A stretch of DNA of 64,000 nt from an uncultured Clostridia bacterium (GCA_944392945.1 CALXYJ010000003.1:1-64000), one strand, 5' to 3'. Positions 44,055-53,936 are shown, counted from the stretch's first letter. Program-made: numbers and translations. Notes: generated from the sequence alone by a model not told the origin.

Positions 44055-44297
44055 TTACTGGAACGGGTTAGTGATTTCCTCGAGAGTTGAGTTACCTACA
44101 CAAATAAACTCTCGTTTGTCCACTTCCTTGAATACATAGGTATCTGAAGAAAATCCCGAACGGTCGGCATCTATCACTCCAACCTTAGTTGCATATACAG
44201 TACAACCTTCAATTCGTGGATTAGTAACCAATGCAATCTTAGTGGTTGTCCCATTTCCGCTTGGATTAACTTGTTGTAACACGTAAAATTTTTTCAT
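44055..44297 (-). CDS. Small unknown protein, distinctly GC-richer
   Basis: 80 residues, no membrane segment, with AGGAGG six to seven bases before the ATG. The opening MKKFYVLQQVNPSGNGTTTK and central EGCTVYATKVGVIDADRSG suggest a small beta-rich fold, but I recognise no family. Codon use (GTC, GGC, CGG, ACC) differs sharply from everything nearby. It is a single gene with its own GC-rich terminator inside the gene-poor accessory stretch, so recent acquisition is likely. Confidence 0.75.
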   Translation of the reverse strand: MKKFYVLQQVNPSGNGTTTKIALVTNPRIEGCTVYATKVGVIDADRSGFSSDTYVFKEVDKREFICVGNSTLEEITNPFQ

Positions 44298-44576
44298 AGA
44301 GTTCCTCCTAAATAATAAATGGGTTTACGGTTATCTATTACATTATAACATAATTTACATAATTATTCAATTGCCTCCTAATGCCCGTTATTCAAATAAA
44401 ATTTTTTAGGTCAGACTTTAAATTTATGAAAAACTATATTGTAATCACTCCAAACGCAGTATTTTCAATCATTTTGACACACAACGCACGAGAATCGATT
44501 TTAAGCCATTTTATTAAAAAAGTAATATAGCTTTATGCCTTAAAATCCATCATTTTTATCAATTTCACTATTTTAA
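44298..44576. other. Intergenic stretch before asnS
   Basis: Holds the reverse-strand gene's promoter region and one copy of the dispersed motif at 44485. I see no gene, no T-box and no terminator hairpin here. Confidence 0.6.
44485..44516. repeat. Dispersed motif, copy 4
   Basis: CGCACGAGAATCGATTTTAA then GCCATTTTATTA, nearly identical over 28 bases to the copy at 43351. It lies about 60 bases before the asnS promoter and on the far side of the GC-rich cargo gene. Confidence 0.75.
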
Positions 44577-44605
44577 TTGAATTTATATATAAAATGTCAT
44601 ATAAT
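44577..44605 (+). promoter_or_regulatory. Promoter of asnS
   Basis: TTGAAT at 44577 and perfect TATAAT at 44600 with a 17-base spacer. Confidence 0.65.
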
Positions 44606-44638
44606 ATAAAAGATTTTATATATTTTTAGGAGGACAAT

Positions 44639-46030
44639 ATGGAAAGAGTAATTTTAAAAGATCTATATAGACAAAAAGAAAATTATGTAGATAAAGATAT
44701 TTGTATCGAAGGTTGGATTCGTACTATAAGAGATTCAAAAACATTTGGATTTATAGAATTGAACGATGGAAGTTTCTTTAAAAATGTACAAGTAGTTTTT
44801 AGTAATGAACTTAGCAATTTTAATGACATTTGTAAGTTAACAATTAGTTCTACAATAAAAGTTGAAGGTAAATTTGTTATAACAGAAAATGCAAAACAAC
44901 CTTTTGAAATTCAAGCAACCAAAATAGAAATTGAATGTTTGTCTGATAATACCTATCCTTTGCAAAAGAAAAGACATACATTTGAATATTTAAGAACTAT
45001 TGCCCATTTACGTGCAAGAAGTAATACCTTTAATGCTGTATTTCGTGTTAGAAGTGCATTAGCATATGCAATACACAAATTCTTCCAAGAAAAAGGATTT
45101 GTATATGTAAATACACCTTTAATAACAGCTAGTGACGCAGAAGGTGCTGGAGAAATGTTTAATGTAAATTCTTTTGATTTAAACAATATACCAAAAGATG
45201 ATAAAGGAAATGTAGATTTTTCACAAGACTTCTTTGGAAAACCTGCTCATCTAACAGTTAGTGGTCAATTAAATGCTGAAACATTTGCAGAAGCTTTTGG
45301 AAATGTTTATACATTTGGACCTACTTTTCGTGCAGAAGATTCTAATACTGTAAAACATGCTGCTGAGTTTTGGATGGTAGAACCAGAAATATGTTTTGCT
45401 GATTTAAAAGATGATATGGATTTAGCAGAAGAAATGATAAAATATATATTTAAATATGTAATAGATAATTATCCAGAAGAAATGAATTTCTTCAATAATT
45501 TTGTTGATAAAGGTTTATTAGATAGATTAAATAATGTTATTAATTCCGATTTTGCTAGAATTACTTATACTGATGCTATTGCCGAATTAGAAAAGCATAA
45601 CGATGAATTTGAATATAAAGTTAGTTGGGGAGTTGATCTTCAAACAGAACACGAAAGATATTTATGTGAAAAAATATTCCAAAGACCAGTATTTGTAACT
45701 GATTATCCTAAAGATATAAAAGCTTTTTATATGAAATTAAATGATGATGGAAAGACAGTTGCAGCAGCTGATTTATTAGCACCAGGTATAGGAGAAATTA
45801 TTGGTGGAAGTCAAAGAGAAGATGATTATAATAAATTATTAAATAGGATGCAAGAATTAAAGATGCCTATAGCGAATTATGATTGGTATCTAGATTTAAG
45901 AAAATATGGAAGTTGTAAACATGCAGGTTTTGGACTAGGATTTGAAAGAGCTATTATGTATCTAACAGGAATGCAAAACATTCGTGATGTTATACCATTT
46001 CCTAGAACTCCAAATAATTGTGAATTTTAA
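44639..46030 (+). CDS. asnS: Asparaginyl-tRNA synthetase
   Basis: 463 residues, class II synthetase. N-terminal OB-fold anticodon-binding domain (about 1-110), then motif 1 around [19 protein letters not shown], motif 2 [20 protein letters not shown] and motif 3 [15 protein letters not shown]. The ending [17 protein letters not shown] is characteristic of AsnRS rather than AspRS. AGGAGG precedes the ATG. Monocistronic with its own promoter and terminator. Confidence 0.97.
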   Translation: MERVILKDLYRQKENYVDKDICIEGWIRTIRDSKTFGFIELNDGSFFKNVQVVFSNELSNFNDICKLTISSTIKVEGKFVITENAKQPFEIQATKIEIECLSDNTYPLQKKRHTFEYLRTIAHLRARSNTFNAVFRVRSALAYAIHKFFQEKGFVYVNTPLITASDAEGAGEMFNVNSFDLNNIPKDDKGNVDFSQDFFGKPAHLTVSGQLNAETFAEAFGNVYTFGPTFRAEDSNTVKHAAEFWMVEPEICFADLKDDMDLAEEMIKYIFKYVIDNYPEEMNFFNNFVDKGLLDRLNNVINSDFARITYTDAIAELEKHNDEFEYKVSWGVDLQTEHERYLCEKIFQRPVFVTDYPKDIKAFYMKLNDDGKTVAAADLLAPGIGEIIGGSQREDDYNKLLNRMQELKMPIANYDWYLDLRKYGSCKHAGFGLGFERAIMYLTGMQNIRDVIPFPRTPNNCEF

Positions 46031-46042
46031 TCTTATATTAAC

Positions 46043-46073
46043 AAAGCAGAGTTATAGAAAACTCTGCTTTTTA
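46043..46073 (+). terminator. Terminator of asnS
   Basis: Ten-base perfect arms (AAAGCAGAGT / ACTCTGCTTT), eight-base loop, T-run. Confidence 0.85.
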
Positions 46074-46085
46074 TATGTGCTAATA

Positions 46086-48050
46086 TTATATAATATATTT
46101 GAAATATGTGGGGAAAGCCTTAAATTTTAAAAAGCTCCTGCTCCCCCACCTCCGGCCTCCTCCGCCTCCGGAACCAGTTCCAGAATATCCGGTAGATGTA
46201 TTTATAGAATTTGAAAATGAAGTATAAAAGCTTGAGACACATAATATTGGATAATGTACATAAATTTGATCTTCTGAATATCCATTATTTATTAATTCTT
46301 CTCTAAATTCTTTTGCAACTTTTTCAGCTATACCAAATAATGTAGCAAAAACCAAATATTCATTCCAAATATTTACTTCTATAGGATACCTATCTTTTAT
46401 TAAGCTATAATCTAATAAATACCTAAATAGTCCATATAATTCCTTAGCATCTTGTCTATATTCATCTTTTATTACTTTAAAAATTTCATTAAGACATAAT
46501 ATCAGTAATCCAAAAGCCACTATCATGCAAAACATACCTATTCCAATATTGATATATTTGTTTGTTGTTGGATCATTAACAATAGTATTTATTATTATTG
46601 CAAAAATTCCTATAATACCTAAAATAATAACGGTTCTTGAAAGGGATTTATGATCAAGATTCCTGTAGTAATCATTTTTACTAATTAACTTATTGGTTCT
46701 AGCTTTATTTATCTGTTTTATTAATTTATTTGATTTAGAAATTTGTTTAAATCTAGAATTTAATTCTACGATTTTACTAAAATATTGCTTATAGTTAAAT
46801 ATAGTACTAATATTTTCAGAAAATATTAGCGATAGAATTTGATTTTCATATGGTTGTAATGTAGAAAAATCAAATTTTTCATTTAAAGTTAAATTATAAT
46901 CGTATTTACTTCTTCCTTTTTTCTTGCTATTAACTTTAGTCTCCATATTTAATGCTTTTTTATTTACTAAATCTAATATCGTTGCAATAATTAAGTTTGA
47001 ACTTAAAGAATCTTCAAGTTTTGCAGGCAATAATATTTGATATTCTAACAGATTTAATCTTTTAGGGATTTCTCTATAATAATCAGCTCTTTTTTTACTA
47101 AATTTAAATGGTTTTGCAATTAATATGGCATAAATTATAATTATTATAAAGATAATTATGTATACTAGCAATATTATAGAATTTATACTTTGATATATAA
47201 AATATTTCTTATTTCCCTCTGTCATTTTTTCTTCAATTTTATATAAAGAATCAAAATCATAATTTGCATTATATTTTTTAGTACAATTCATTAGTAATGT
47301 ATTGGGAAAAACTATTCTTGCATCCATTGATGTTCTAGATGGCATGTCATTAATAATAAATGATATGCCATTTTTATCCTTGTCAAAATCAATTTTAATG
47401 TTCTCTAATTTAATAGCATATGTATGAGGATAATATTTTACTTCATCTAAATTAACACTACTTGGAAAATAAATATTTAATTCAAGTAAATCAATGTCTT
47501 TTTCTATTCCATTCCCAATAAAATTATAATAAATTTCGCTCATGTCATTATATTGAACTATTACATCTTCTATATCATAAGAATAATATACAATTTGCGT
47601 TTCATCAGTTTTTGCAGGAGAATATACTTTTAAGTCATAACCCTTTGTATCTTTAGTCTCTACATTTGAAATTGTATATATACCAGAATCCCCATTTTCA
47701 GCCGATAATGATTTTTGGTATAATTCCTTATTTTCTCCTTCTTTTTTTACATATATTTGTAAATTAGTAATATCACTTGCTTGGTATCGTGAGGAATTTG
47801 GTTCCATGGAATCTGAATCTTCTTTATAATAATAACGTAAACTTCTAGTTAAACCATTGGCTGAACTATTAAATTTGTATGTAAAAGATTCATCTATATG
47901 TAAATTACCATTTTCAAGGATTGTAGCATTTATTGAATGATTTGTAATATTATATGACGGTCCATCTGCTTGTACTATAGTAGGAACAAAAAATAATATA
48001 AAAGTCACTAAAATAATAAAAACAATACTTATTCGTTTTATATTTTTCAT
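46086..48050 (-). CDS. DUF2207-family membrane protein with altered C-terminus
   Basis: 654 residues. Signal peptide (ends VQA near residue 28), extracytoplasmic DUF2207 domain (NYNITNHSINATILENGNLH ...), a membrane segment at about 280-305, a cytosolic helical region and two more membrane segments near 470-515. The usual Gly-rich tail starts normally (TGSGGGGG) but then reads RRWGSRSFLKFKAF. Removing one base at about 46152-46155 would give GGGAGAF and a stop at 46127, the normal family ending, so this C-terminus is probably frameshifted. Function unknown; the family often works with lemA. Confidence 0.85.
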   Translation of the reverse strand: MKNIKRISIVFIILVTFILFFVPTIVQADGPSYNITNHSINATILENGNLHIDESFTYKFNSSANGLTRSLRYYYKEDSDSMEPNSSRYQASDITNLQIYVKKEGENKELYQKSLSAENGDSGIYTISNVETKDTKGYDLKVYSPAKTDETQIVYYSYDIEDVIVQYNDMSEIYYNFIGNGIEKDIDLLELNIYFPSSVNLDEVKYYPHTYAIKLENIKIDFDKDKNGISFIINDMPSRTSMDARIVFPNTLLMNCTKKYNANYDFDSLYKIEEKMTEGNKKYFIYQSINSIILLVYIIIFIIIIIYAILIAKPFKFSKKRADYYREIPKRLNLLEYQILLPAKLEDSLSSNLIIATILDLVNKKALNMETKVNSKKKGRSKYDYNLTLNEKFDFSTLQPYENQILSLIFSENISTIFNYKQYFSKIVELNSRFKQISKSNKLIKQINKARTNKLISKNDYYRNLDHKSLSRTVIILGIIGIFAIIINTIVNDPTTNKYINIGIGMFCMIVAFGLLILCLNEIFKVIKDEYRQDAKELYGLFRYLLDYSLIKDRYPIEVNIWNEYLVFATLFGIAEKVAKEFREELINNGYSEDQIYVHYPILCVSSFYTSFSNSINTSTGYSGTGSGGGGGRRWGSRSFLKFKAFPTYFKYII

Positions 48051-48076
48051 ACAACATTCTCCATTCTTTGACTTAA

Positions 48077-49414
48077 TTATTTAAATCTTCTTAAGTAAGA
48101 ATCTATTTTATCTAAAAATTCATTATTATTTTTTGTAAGAACCATTTGTGAAATTATATGTTCAGTTACATCTGCTACTGGTAAATTATTTAGAGCTTTA
48201 CGCAAGGCAAAAACTGTTTCATATTCCTTTGGTGTAAGTAATAAATCTTCTCTTCTTGTACCAGATTTATTAATATCTATTGCAGGGAAAATACGTTTTT
48301 CAGATAATTTTCTATCAAGATGTACTTCCATATTACCAGTACCTTTAAACTCTTCAAATATAACGTCATCCATTCTACTTCCAGTTTCTATTAAGGCTGA
48401 TGCAAGTATTGTTAAACTTCCGCCATTTTCTATGTTTCTTGCAGCACCAAAAAATTTCTTTGGTTTATGTAGAGCATTAGGATCAAGACCTCCAGATAAA
48501 GTTCTTCCAGAAGATGGAATAACTAAATTATAAGCTCTAGCTAATCTTGTAATACTATCTAATAAAATTACTACATCTTTTCCTTGCTCAACCAATCTCT
48601 TTGATCTTTCTATAACCATTTCTGCAACTTTTACATGGTGCTCTGGTAATTCATCAAATGTAGAATATATTACCTCTCCATTAATAGAACGTTTCATATC
48701 TGTAACTTCTTCTGGTCTTTCATCTATTAACAAAACTATTAATTCTATTTCAGGATTATTTTTAGTAATACTATTAGCAAATTTTTTTATTAATGTAGTT
48801 TTTCCTACCTTAGGTGGTGCTACAATCATTCCTCTTTGTCCTTTTCCTATTGGACTTACTAAATCTATTATTCTCATAGCATATTCTTTTGATTCAGTTT
48901 CTAATTTAATTCTTTCTGTTGGATATATCGGTGTTAAATCATCGAATTTTTTCCTTTTATATGCTTTTTCTGGAGCTTCTCCATTTACTTCTCCAACAAA
49001 AATTAGAGAAGGAAATCTTTCACCCTCCTTTGCCATTCTAGATATACCCTTTATTTGGTCACCTGTATCTAATTTAAATCTTCTAATTTGTACTGGTGAA
49101 ATATATACATCATTGGGAGTAGATAAATAATTTTCTCCTCTTAAAAATCCATAGCCATCTGGCAATACTTCTAGTATTCCTTCCGCAATTTTATCATCAT
49201 TATTTGTAATTTTATATGATGTATTTCCATCAGTTATAATATTTTCATGTTGTTCACTATTTGTAAACTTTTCTTCTTTATTGTCCACAATAGTTACACT
49301 ATCATCATTTAATAAGTCAATTAATTCACTTTTCTTATATTTAGAATATCCTTTAATATTTTTGTTTTTTGCAAGCTCTCTTAATTCACTTAGACTAAAA
49401 TCTTCTAAGTTCAT
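48077..49414 (-). CDS. rho: Transcription termination factor Rho
   Basis: 445 residues from the ATG at 49414 (AGGAGGGG upstream; a longer frame exists but lacks a binding site). SAP-like Rho_N domain at residues 1-36, an acidic linker, the cold-shock-like RNA-binding domain ([18 protein letters not shown]), and the RecA-type motor with Walker [11 protein letters not shown] at 199-208 and the Q/R-loop region [20 protein letters not shown]. It uses ATP to pull RNA from polymerase. Confidence 0.97.
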   Translation of the reverse strand: MNLEDFSLSELRELAKNKNIKGYSKYKKSELIDLLNDDSVTIVDNKEEKFTNSEQHENIITDGNTSYKITNNDDKIAEGILEVLPDGYGFLRGENYLSTPNDVYISPVQIRRFKLDTGDQIKGISRMAKEGERFPSLIFVGEVNGEAPEKAYKRKKFDDLTPIYPTERIKLETESKEYAMRIIDLVSPIGKGQRGMIVAPPKVGKTTLIKKFANSITKNNPEIELIVLLIDERPEEVTDMKRSINGEVIYSTFDELPEHHVKVAEMVIERSKRLVEQGKDVVILLDSITRLARAYNLVIPSSGRTLSGGLDPNALHKPKKFFGAARNIENGGSLTILASALIETGSRMDDVIFEEFKGTGNMEVHLDRKLSEKRIFPAIDINKSGTRREDLLLTPKEYETVFALRKALNNLPVADVTEHIISQMVLTKNNNEFLDKIDSYLRRFK

Positions 49415-49522
49415 AAAACCCCTCCTAATATTAAATTCCAATAATTATGTGAGAAACCATATTATAGATTAAAGTTAGAACGAAAGAAATAGAAAAATAA
49501 ACGGATAAAAGATTAATTTGTG

Positions 49523-49585
49523 ATTATATATCTGTTATTAAAAAAGAAAATAGAAAATAAAATGTTTTAACAACAGATATATAAT
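49523..49585. repeat. Inverted repeat between rho and divIC
   Basis: Perfect 14-base arms (ATTATATATCTGTT / AACAGATATATAAT) 35 bases apart. It lies downstream of the reverse-strand divIC gene; no T-run directly follows, so a terminator role is uncertain. Confidence 0.5.
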
Positions 49586-49644
49586 TATTTAAATTTTTTA
49601 ATATAATAAAATTCTTTGGATTCCAATTATTAATATTTTAAAGA

Positions 49645-49929
49645 TTATTTATTTGCATCAACATAAACTCTTTCATTTGGTAAATACATATCTAATTTAT
49701 CTCTTGCAATTTGCTCGATATATTCGTCAGAATTAATATTTGCTTCCATATCTGATAATTCATTTTTATATTCTTGCTGTTCTTGTATTTGTGAAGATAC
49801 ATAATCTTGTTCTGATTTATAAGAATTTATTGTTTTTTGTTGATTTATAAGAATATAAATAAAATAAGATAATACAATTAAAATTATAATAACTTTAAAT
49901 ATTTTTTTATTTCTAAAAACATTTTTCAT
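49645..49929 (-). CDS. divIC: Septum formation initiator DivIC/FtsL-like
   Basis: 94 residues: short basic cytosolic start, one membrane segment at about 12-28, then a coiled coil and the C-terminal segment YIEQIARDKLDMYLPNERVY, typical of DivIC (FtsB-like). It scaffolds the division complex with FtsL and DivIB. It follows yabQ as in Bacillus and Clostridia (yabP-yabQ-divIC). Confidence 0.88.
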   Translation of the reverse strand: MKNVFRNKKIFKVIIILIVLSYFIYILINQQKTINSYKSEQDYVSSQIQEQQEYKNELSDMEANINSDEYIEQIARDKLDMYLPNERVYVDANK

Positions 49930-49965
49930 AAATATATTTTCTCTCCTATAATCAATTCTAAATCA

Positions 49966-50385
49966 TTATACATTATAATTACTTTTTTGTATAGATTTTT
50001 TTGATTTATTTTTACATTTTTTTAAATAATTATTAATAAAATTATAAAATCTTTTGAATATCGATATAATTATATTTAAAACTCCTTTTATTGGTTTCAT
50101 TAGAATTTCTAGTATTTTATTTATCAATTTTGTTAGCAAAATAATATATATAAAAATTCCTAATAATAACCCAACAAATAAGTAAAAACGTATTTCTCCA
50201 TCATTAAATTTAAAAATGCTAGACATGATTAAAAATCCACTAATTATCCAAAATAATATATCTTCTATATATGTAATTACATCATTTGTTTTAAAAGTTT
50301 TTCTTAATGCTCTAAAGAAATCAAATATAAAAGATACTAACATTCCTAAAATAATGAATATAAAAAAGTTGTAAAGTTGTAACAT
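49966..50385 (-). CDS. yabQ: Spore cortex biosynthesis protein YabQ
   Basis: 139 residues from the ATG at 50385, with AGGTG seven bases upstream; the GTG three codons earlier is part of that binding site. Four or so membrane segments, the FDFFRALRKTFKTND segment after the first helix, and a basic Lys-rich tail fit YabQ, a forespore-surrounding membrane protein needed for cortex formation under sigma-E. Between yabP and divIC, the conserved order. Confidence 0.88.
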   Translation of the reverse strand: MLQLYNFFIFIILGMLVSFIFDFFRALRKTFKTNDVITYIEDILFWIISGFLIMSSIFKFNDGEIRFYLFVGLLLGIFIYIILLTKLINKILEILMKPIKGVLNIIISIFKRFYNFINNYLKKCKNKSKKSIQKSNYNV

Positions 50386-50400
50386 ATCTATCACCTAAAC

Positions 50401-50694
50401 TTATTTAAATATTTTGCTAAATATACTTTCCCCTTTTCTTTCTTCAGGATCTTGGCTATAATTTATACTTGTTATATTTCCTTCTATTTTTACTTCACTT
50501 TCATCTATATTTAATTTATTTATTTTCAATTCATTTCCTTTTATTGTTAGCATTCCAAGATCTGTAGAAAGAATAACAACTTGATCGTCAAAGCTTAAAA
50601 TATCATTAATTCCAGTAACATTTAATTTCTCCCTATTTTCTAAAACAATGTTTTGCATTACATTAATATTAGCTTGCCTTTTTTCTTCTATCAT
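50401..50694 (-). CDS. yabP: Sporulation protein YabP
   Basis: 97 residues. The segments QNIVLENREKLNVTGINDIL, VVILSTDLGMLTIKGNELKI and VKIEGNITSINYS are typical of the YabP/YqfC family, small beta-rich proteins made in the mother cell. AGGAGG precedes the ATG. yabQ follows six bases after its stop. It supports a spore-forming host. Confidence 0.92.
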   Translation of the reverse strand: MIEEKRQANINVMQNIVLENREKLNVTGINDILSFDDQVVILSTDLGMLTIKGNELKINKLNIDESEVKIEGNITSINYSQDPEERKGESIFSKIFK

Positions 50695-50743
50695 AACTCG
50701 TACCTCCTAAAATATATATATTCATTTTTTAGTAAAATATACC

Positions 50744-50775
50744 AAAAAAGAAATAGCAAAAGCTATTTCTTTTTT
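50744..50775. terminator. Perfect bidirectional terminator after the P-loop gene
   Basis: Fourteen-base perfect stem (AAAAAAGAAATAGC and complement) with an AAAA loop; A-run and T-run on both sides. Confidence 0.88.
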
Positions 50776-50782
50776 GAAAATT

Positions 50783-52597
50783 CTATCTATTTTTATTTTC
50801 ATCTTGTTGTTTTAATCTTAAATATCCTATCTCTTCCCAACTATTATATGCTAAATTTAATTTAAATAGTAGTTTTGGTTTTGCACCTGCTCTATTCTTA
50901 TCTACAACACAGGCATAATATCTTACATCTGGATCATCATATGCTATAAGATCATAGCATTTCTTATCCATTTCTTCTATAGAATACTCATAATCTTTAT
51001 AATTTTCACGATTAATTTGTTTTACTAAACATAATGTATCTAATACTTCTTTTACTGTCCTACTTGCCTGTAAATCATTAATAGTCAAATTTATAGGCCA
51101 TGTAGGCGTCTCAGTTAATTGCAAAGTAGAAAAAATAAACATATTAAAGTTTTGTGCTAAATTAGAAAGAATTGTAGCTGTTTTCTTAACTTCTTCCCCA
51201 TTTCCAATATGTTCTGTATCTGTTTTTAATGTATCATAAAAAACATATTCTATATGCTTCATATAGTAATAATTCATTATAACTTTTAATAATTCATCAT
51301 TAGTATGGTCTGTAATATTAATAAAATAAATAGAATTATTTATCTCTTTATCTATCCAATCAGTTACATAAATTGTATCTCTAAATTCTTTTGAAATTTT
51401 TGCTAATCTTTTTACAAATTCAGACCTAGTTTCTCCTTCTTCTTGTAGTATAAATCCCTTTTCATCTGTTTTTACATTTGATCCTTCATCAGCTCTAAAT
51501 TTAAATTCTAATAATTCTCCTTCTGTTTTATGTAATTGTTTTCCATGAATCTTCTGAATTTCTGGATCATTTAATATAGTAGTAATTAAACATAACTTCA
51601 TTTTTTCTTCTGACATCTCGTTTGAAATTACCAAAGCTCTTTTTTTATGAACTAACGCTAAATTAGCAACCATTTTTATTGTAAATCTACTTTTACCAGA
51701 GTTTGATGGCATTGCAACTGCCATTGTCTCTCCTTTTCTTAGCCCTTTAAATTCTCTAGATAAACGCTTAAAAGGTAATGGTATACCTGTAGTTAAATTA
51801 TTTTCACCTGTCTCTAAAAATTTTGTAAGGTCATGGTTTAAAATAGATCTTTTGAATTTCTCTGTTGCAGTAACTTGTTCAACTGCACTCTCTACTTCTT
51901 CTATGGACATTTTATCATATAGTTCATAATTTTTAATTTCTACAACTTTATCTTGAACATTTTTAATGGGAATTTTTAAATACCATTTTCTAAGTATAAA
52001 TAATTTCTTTAAATCAACATATACATTTTCCATTTTTACATTTCTTTGCAATTTTATACGTGTTACTAGTTGTTTTTTTAATTCATACACTTCTTTAGAT
52101 GTTTTTGCAAAATTAAATTTTCTTTTTACAGATTCTGGAGCATATTTTTCTCCTTCCATAAAAAGAACACTTTTATATAAATTTAACATTCTATCATCTT
52201 GAAAATATACTTCATCATACAAAAAGTTATAACTTACTATATATCTTGGATCATACAATAATAAACCAATATAATCTTCTTCAAGCTCTAAATCTCGTAA
52301 TTCTAAAGGATATCTTTCTGCCTCATCTTCATTAATTTGTTCAGCTTCAAATTGCTTTTTTTCTTCTTCTAACGCTTCTTGTTCTTCGTTTTTCTTTTTT
52401 AACTCTCTTTTTTTATTTTCTTTCTTTTTATTTTTTAAAGCTTCATTCAGCTCTTTTATTCCATCCAATGCTTTATTTAAATCATTATTCATAATAGCTT
52501 CTTTTATTTCTTGTATTTGGCTAGCATTTTGCTTTGTTACAGGAATATGGTTTAATAAATCATATAATTGTGATACATTACTATCATTTGTTTCCAT
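50783..52597 (-). CDS. DnaB-like P-loop ATPase of unknown role
   Basis: 604 residues. The C-terminal half (about 265-600) is a RecA/DnaB-type motor: GIPLPFKRLSREFKGLRKGE, then Walker A AMPSNSGKS at 295-303 and a Walker B-like hydrophobic strand (HIEYVFYDTLKTDTEH). The N-terminal half has a highly charged coiled coil (about 50-95) and a helical region in place of the normal DnaB N-terminal domain. There is no separate primase-binding domain, so it is probably not the replicative helicase; a KaiC- or DnaB-like ATPase in an accessory role is possible. AAGGAG precedes the ATG. Confidence 0.75.
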   Translation of the reverse strand: METNDSNVSQLYDLLNHIPVTKQNASQIQEIKEAIMNNDLNKALDGIKELNEALKNKKKENKKRELKKKNEEQEALEEEKKQFEAEQINEDEAERYPLELRDLELEEDYIGLLLYDPRYIVSYNFLYDEVYFQDDRMLNLYKSVLFMEGEKYAPESVKRKFNFAKTSKEVYELKKQLVTRIKLQRNVKMENVYVDLKKLFILRKWYLKIPIKNVQDKVVEIKNYELYDKMSIEEVESAVEQVTATEKFKRSILNHDLTKFLETGENNLTTGIPLPFKRLSREFKGLRKGETMAVAMPSNSGKSRFTIKMVANLALVHKKRALVISNEMSEEKMKLCLITTILNDPEIQKIHGKQLHKTEGELLEFKFRADEGSNVKTDEKGFILQEEGETRSEFVKRLAKISKEFRDTIYVTDWIDKEINNSIYFINITDHTNDELLKVIMNYYYMKHIEYVFYDTLKTDTEHIGNGEEVKKTATILSNLAQNFNMFIFSTLQLTETPTWPINLTINDLQASRTVKEVLDTLCLVKQINRENYKDYEYSIEEMDKKCYDLIAYDDPDVRYYACVVDKNRAGAKPKLLFKLNLAYNSWEEIGYLRLKQQDENKNR

Positions 52598-52697
52598 CTT
52601 TATTCTCCTTTTTGTTTTTGTTAATTATATCATAATATATATTTTTTAAAAGCTTTTTTCTCAATAAATTAGCATATTGTATTTTAGATCAATACAA

Positions 52698-52735
52698 AGA
52701 AGAAGATGCGAGGTATTATTCCCGCATCTTCTTCT
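52698..52735. terminator. Long perfect hairpin at the end of the isolated unknown gene
   Basis: Thirteen-base perfect arms (AGAAGAAGATGCG and complement). The reverse-strand gene's stop lies in the loop, the same arrangement as at 36277. Confidence 0.75.
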
Positions 52736-53183
52736 GGTAAAACGTAATTCTTCTTAGCACTTCATTATCTTCTTCGGAAACTTTTAATTGTAAATTAAGT
52801 TCCTGTTTAGATTTATTAAGTGCTTCCATTTCGCACACCGCCATATATAATATTGGCGAAATCCGTGCAATTTTTTCTTTGCTCGATTTAGATTCTTTTA
52901 AAAAAAGTCTTGAGATTTTGACTAATTCACGATCTGTGAACGTTTTTCCTTGCGCTAATAGCAGAGCTTCTTCTTGTAATTCACGTTTTATTAAAAGCAT
53001 AAAGTTCTTTTTATTTTCATAGCTTGCAGCCATTGTCCTAAAATCAGCTGAATATCGGATATCATCTAATATATGGCTTTCTTTGATTTGCTTTTCCGTG
53101 GCATATATTGCTTCAGTGCATAGAGCTTCAATCCCTGCTAAATCATTAAATAAATCCCGACAAATGTCTTTTAGAATCTTCAT
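52716..53183 (-). CDS. Isolated unknown helical protein, less AT-rich
   Basis: 155 residues from the ATG at 53183 with GGGAGG eight bases upstream. All-helical with a coiled-coil appearance; notable are the cluster EALCTEAIYATEKQIKESH and the C-terminal SEEDNEVLRRITFYQKKMRE. No family recognised. Codon use (GCA/GCG Ala, CTG, CGT, GTG) differs from flanking genes and its stop codon sits in a perfect 13-bp hairpin, as for the 36292 gene. Probably acquired. Confidence 0.75.
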   Translation of the reverse strand: MKILKDICRDLFNDLAGIEALCTEAIYATEKQIKESHILDDIRYSADFRTMAASYENKKNFMLLIKRELQEEALLLAQGKTFTDRELVKISRLFLKESKSSKEKIARISPILYMAVCEMEALNKSKQELNLQLKVSEEDNEVLRRITFYQKKMRE

Positions 53184-53325
53184 ATACGTCCTCCCTATTT
53201 TATGCAACTTCTTGTAATCTTATTTATTATAACACAATTACATGATTTTTTAAAGAAAAATCCATGTAAGTATTATTTACTTACATGGATAGAACTGTTA
53301 ATTATTACTAGTCTATATTTACTTT

Positions 53326-53865
53326 TTACATACTTATTTTTATATTATTTCCCTCTATTTGTCTATCTTGTAGTTCAAATAATTCGCCTTCTTTAAACTT
53401 AAATAATTTGGCAATTATATTGCAAGGAAATACACTTAATTTTGTATTATACTTAGTAGTATCATTATTATAAATTCTTCTTGCAGCCTGTAATTCATTT
53501 TCTACTTTTATAAGAGTTTTTTGTAATTTTAAAAATTGTTCACTAGCTTTTAATTCTGGATAATTTTCGACTACTAACATTAAATTATTATATTCGTCAT
53601 TTAATTTATCCAATGATTCTTTGTCCCTATTTTTTGCATAAGATGTTCTATATTCTGTTATTTTATTTAATAAATCACTTTCATAATTAGCATATCCTTT
53701 TGTAACTTCTACTAAATTAGGGATTAAGTCAAATCTCTTTTTTAAATATACATCTATTACACTAAAAGAATTATCCATTTGTCTTTTTAATGTAACTAAT
53801 TTATTGTATGTAAGAATCACGAACAAAACTAATAAAATCAGTATAATTAATATAGCTGGTATCAT
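53326..53865 (-). CDS. lemA: LemA-family protein
   Basis: 179 residues: N-terminal membrane segment (about 3-22), then the LemA helical bundle with LVTLKRQMDNSFSVIDVYLK, KRFDLIPNLVEVTKGYANYE and a C-terminal ARRIYNNDTTKYN, the standard 'aRr.YN..v..yN' end. Function unknown; often beside DUF2207 or DUF3137 genes, and here divergent from a DUF3137 gene. AAGGGG precedes the ATG. Confidence 0.95.
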   Translation of the reverse strand: MIPAILIILILLVLFVILTYNKLVTLKRQMDNSFSVIDVYLKKRFDLIPNLVEVTKGYANYESDLLNKITEYRTSYAKNRDKESLDKLNDEYNNLMLVVENYPELKASEQFLKLQKTLIKVENELQAARRIYNNDTTKYNTKLSVFPCNIIAKLFKFKEGELFELQDRQIEGNNIKISM

Positions 53866-53903
53866 AAAATCATCCCCTTATTCTTTTGCTTAACTATATA
53901 TTA

Positions 53904-53932
53904 AGTATAAAACTTTTTATAAAAAATGTCAA
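53904..53932 (-). promoter_or_regulatory. Promoter of lemA (reverse strand)
   Basis: On the reverse strand, perfect TTGACA (53932-53927) and TATACT (53909-53904), spacer 17 bases. Confidence 0.75.
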
Positions 53933-53936
53933 AAAA

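Noticed and set aside
42995..44516. Possible CRISPR array
   Set aside because: Repeats are degenerate, irregularly spaced by hundreds of bases, and there are no cas genes.
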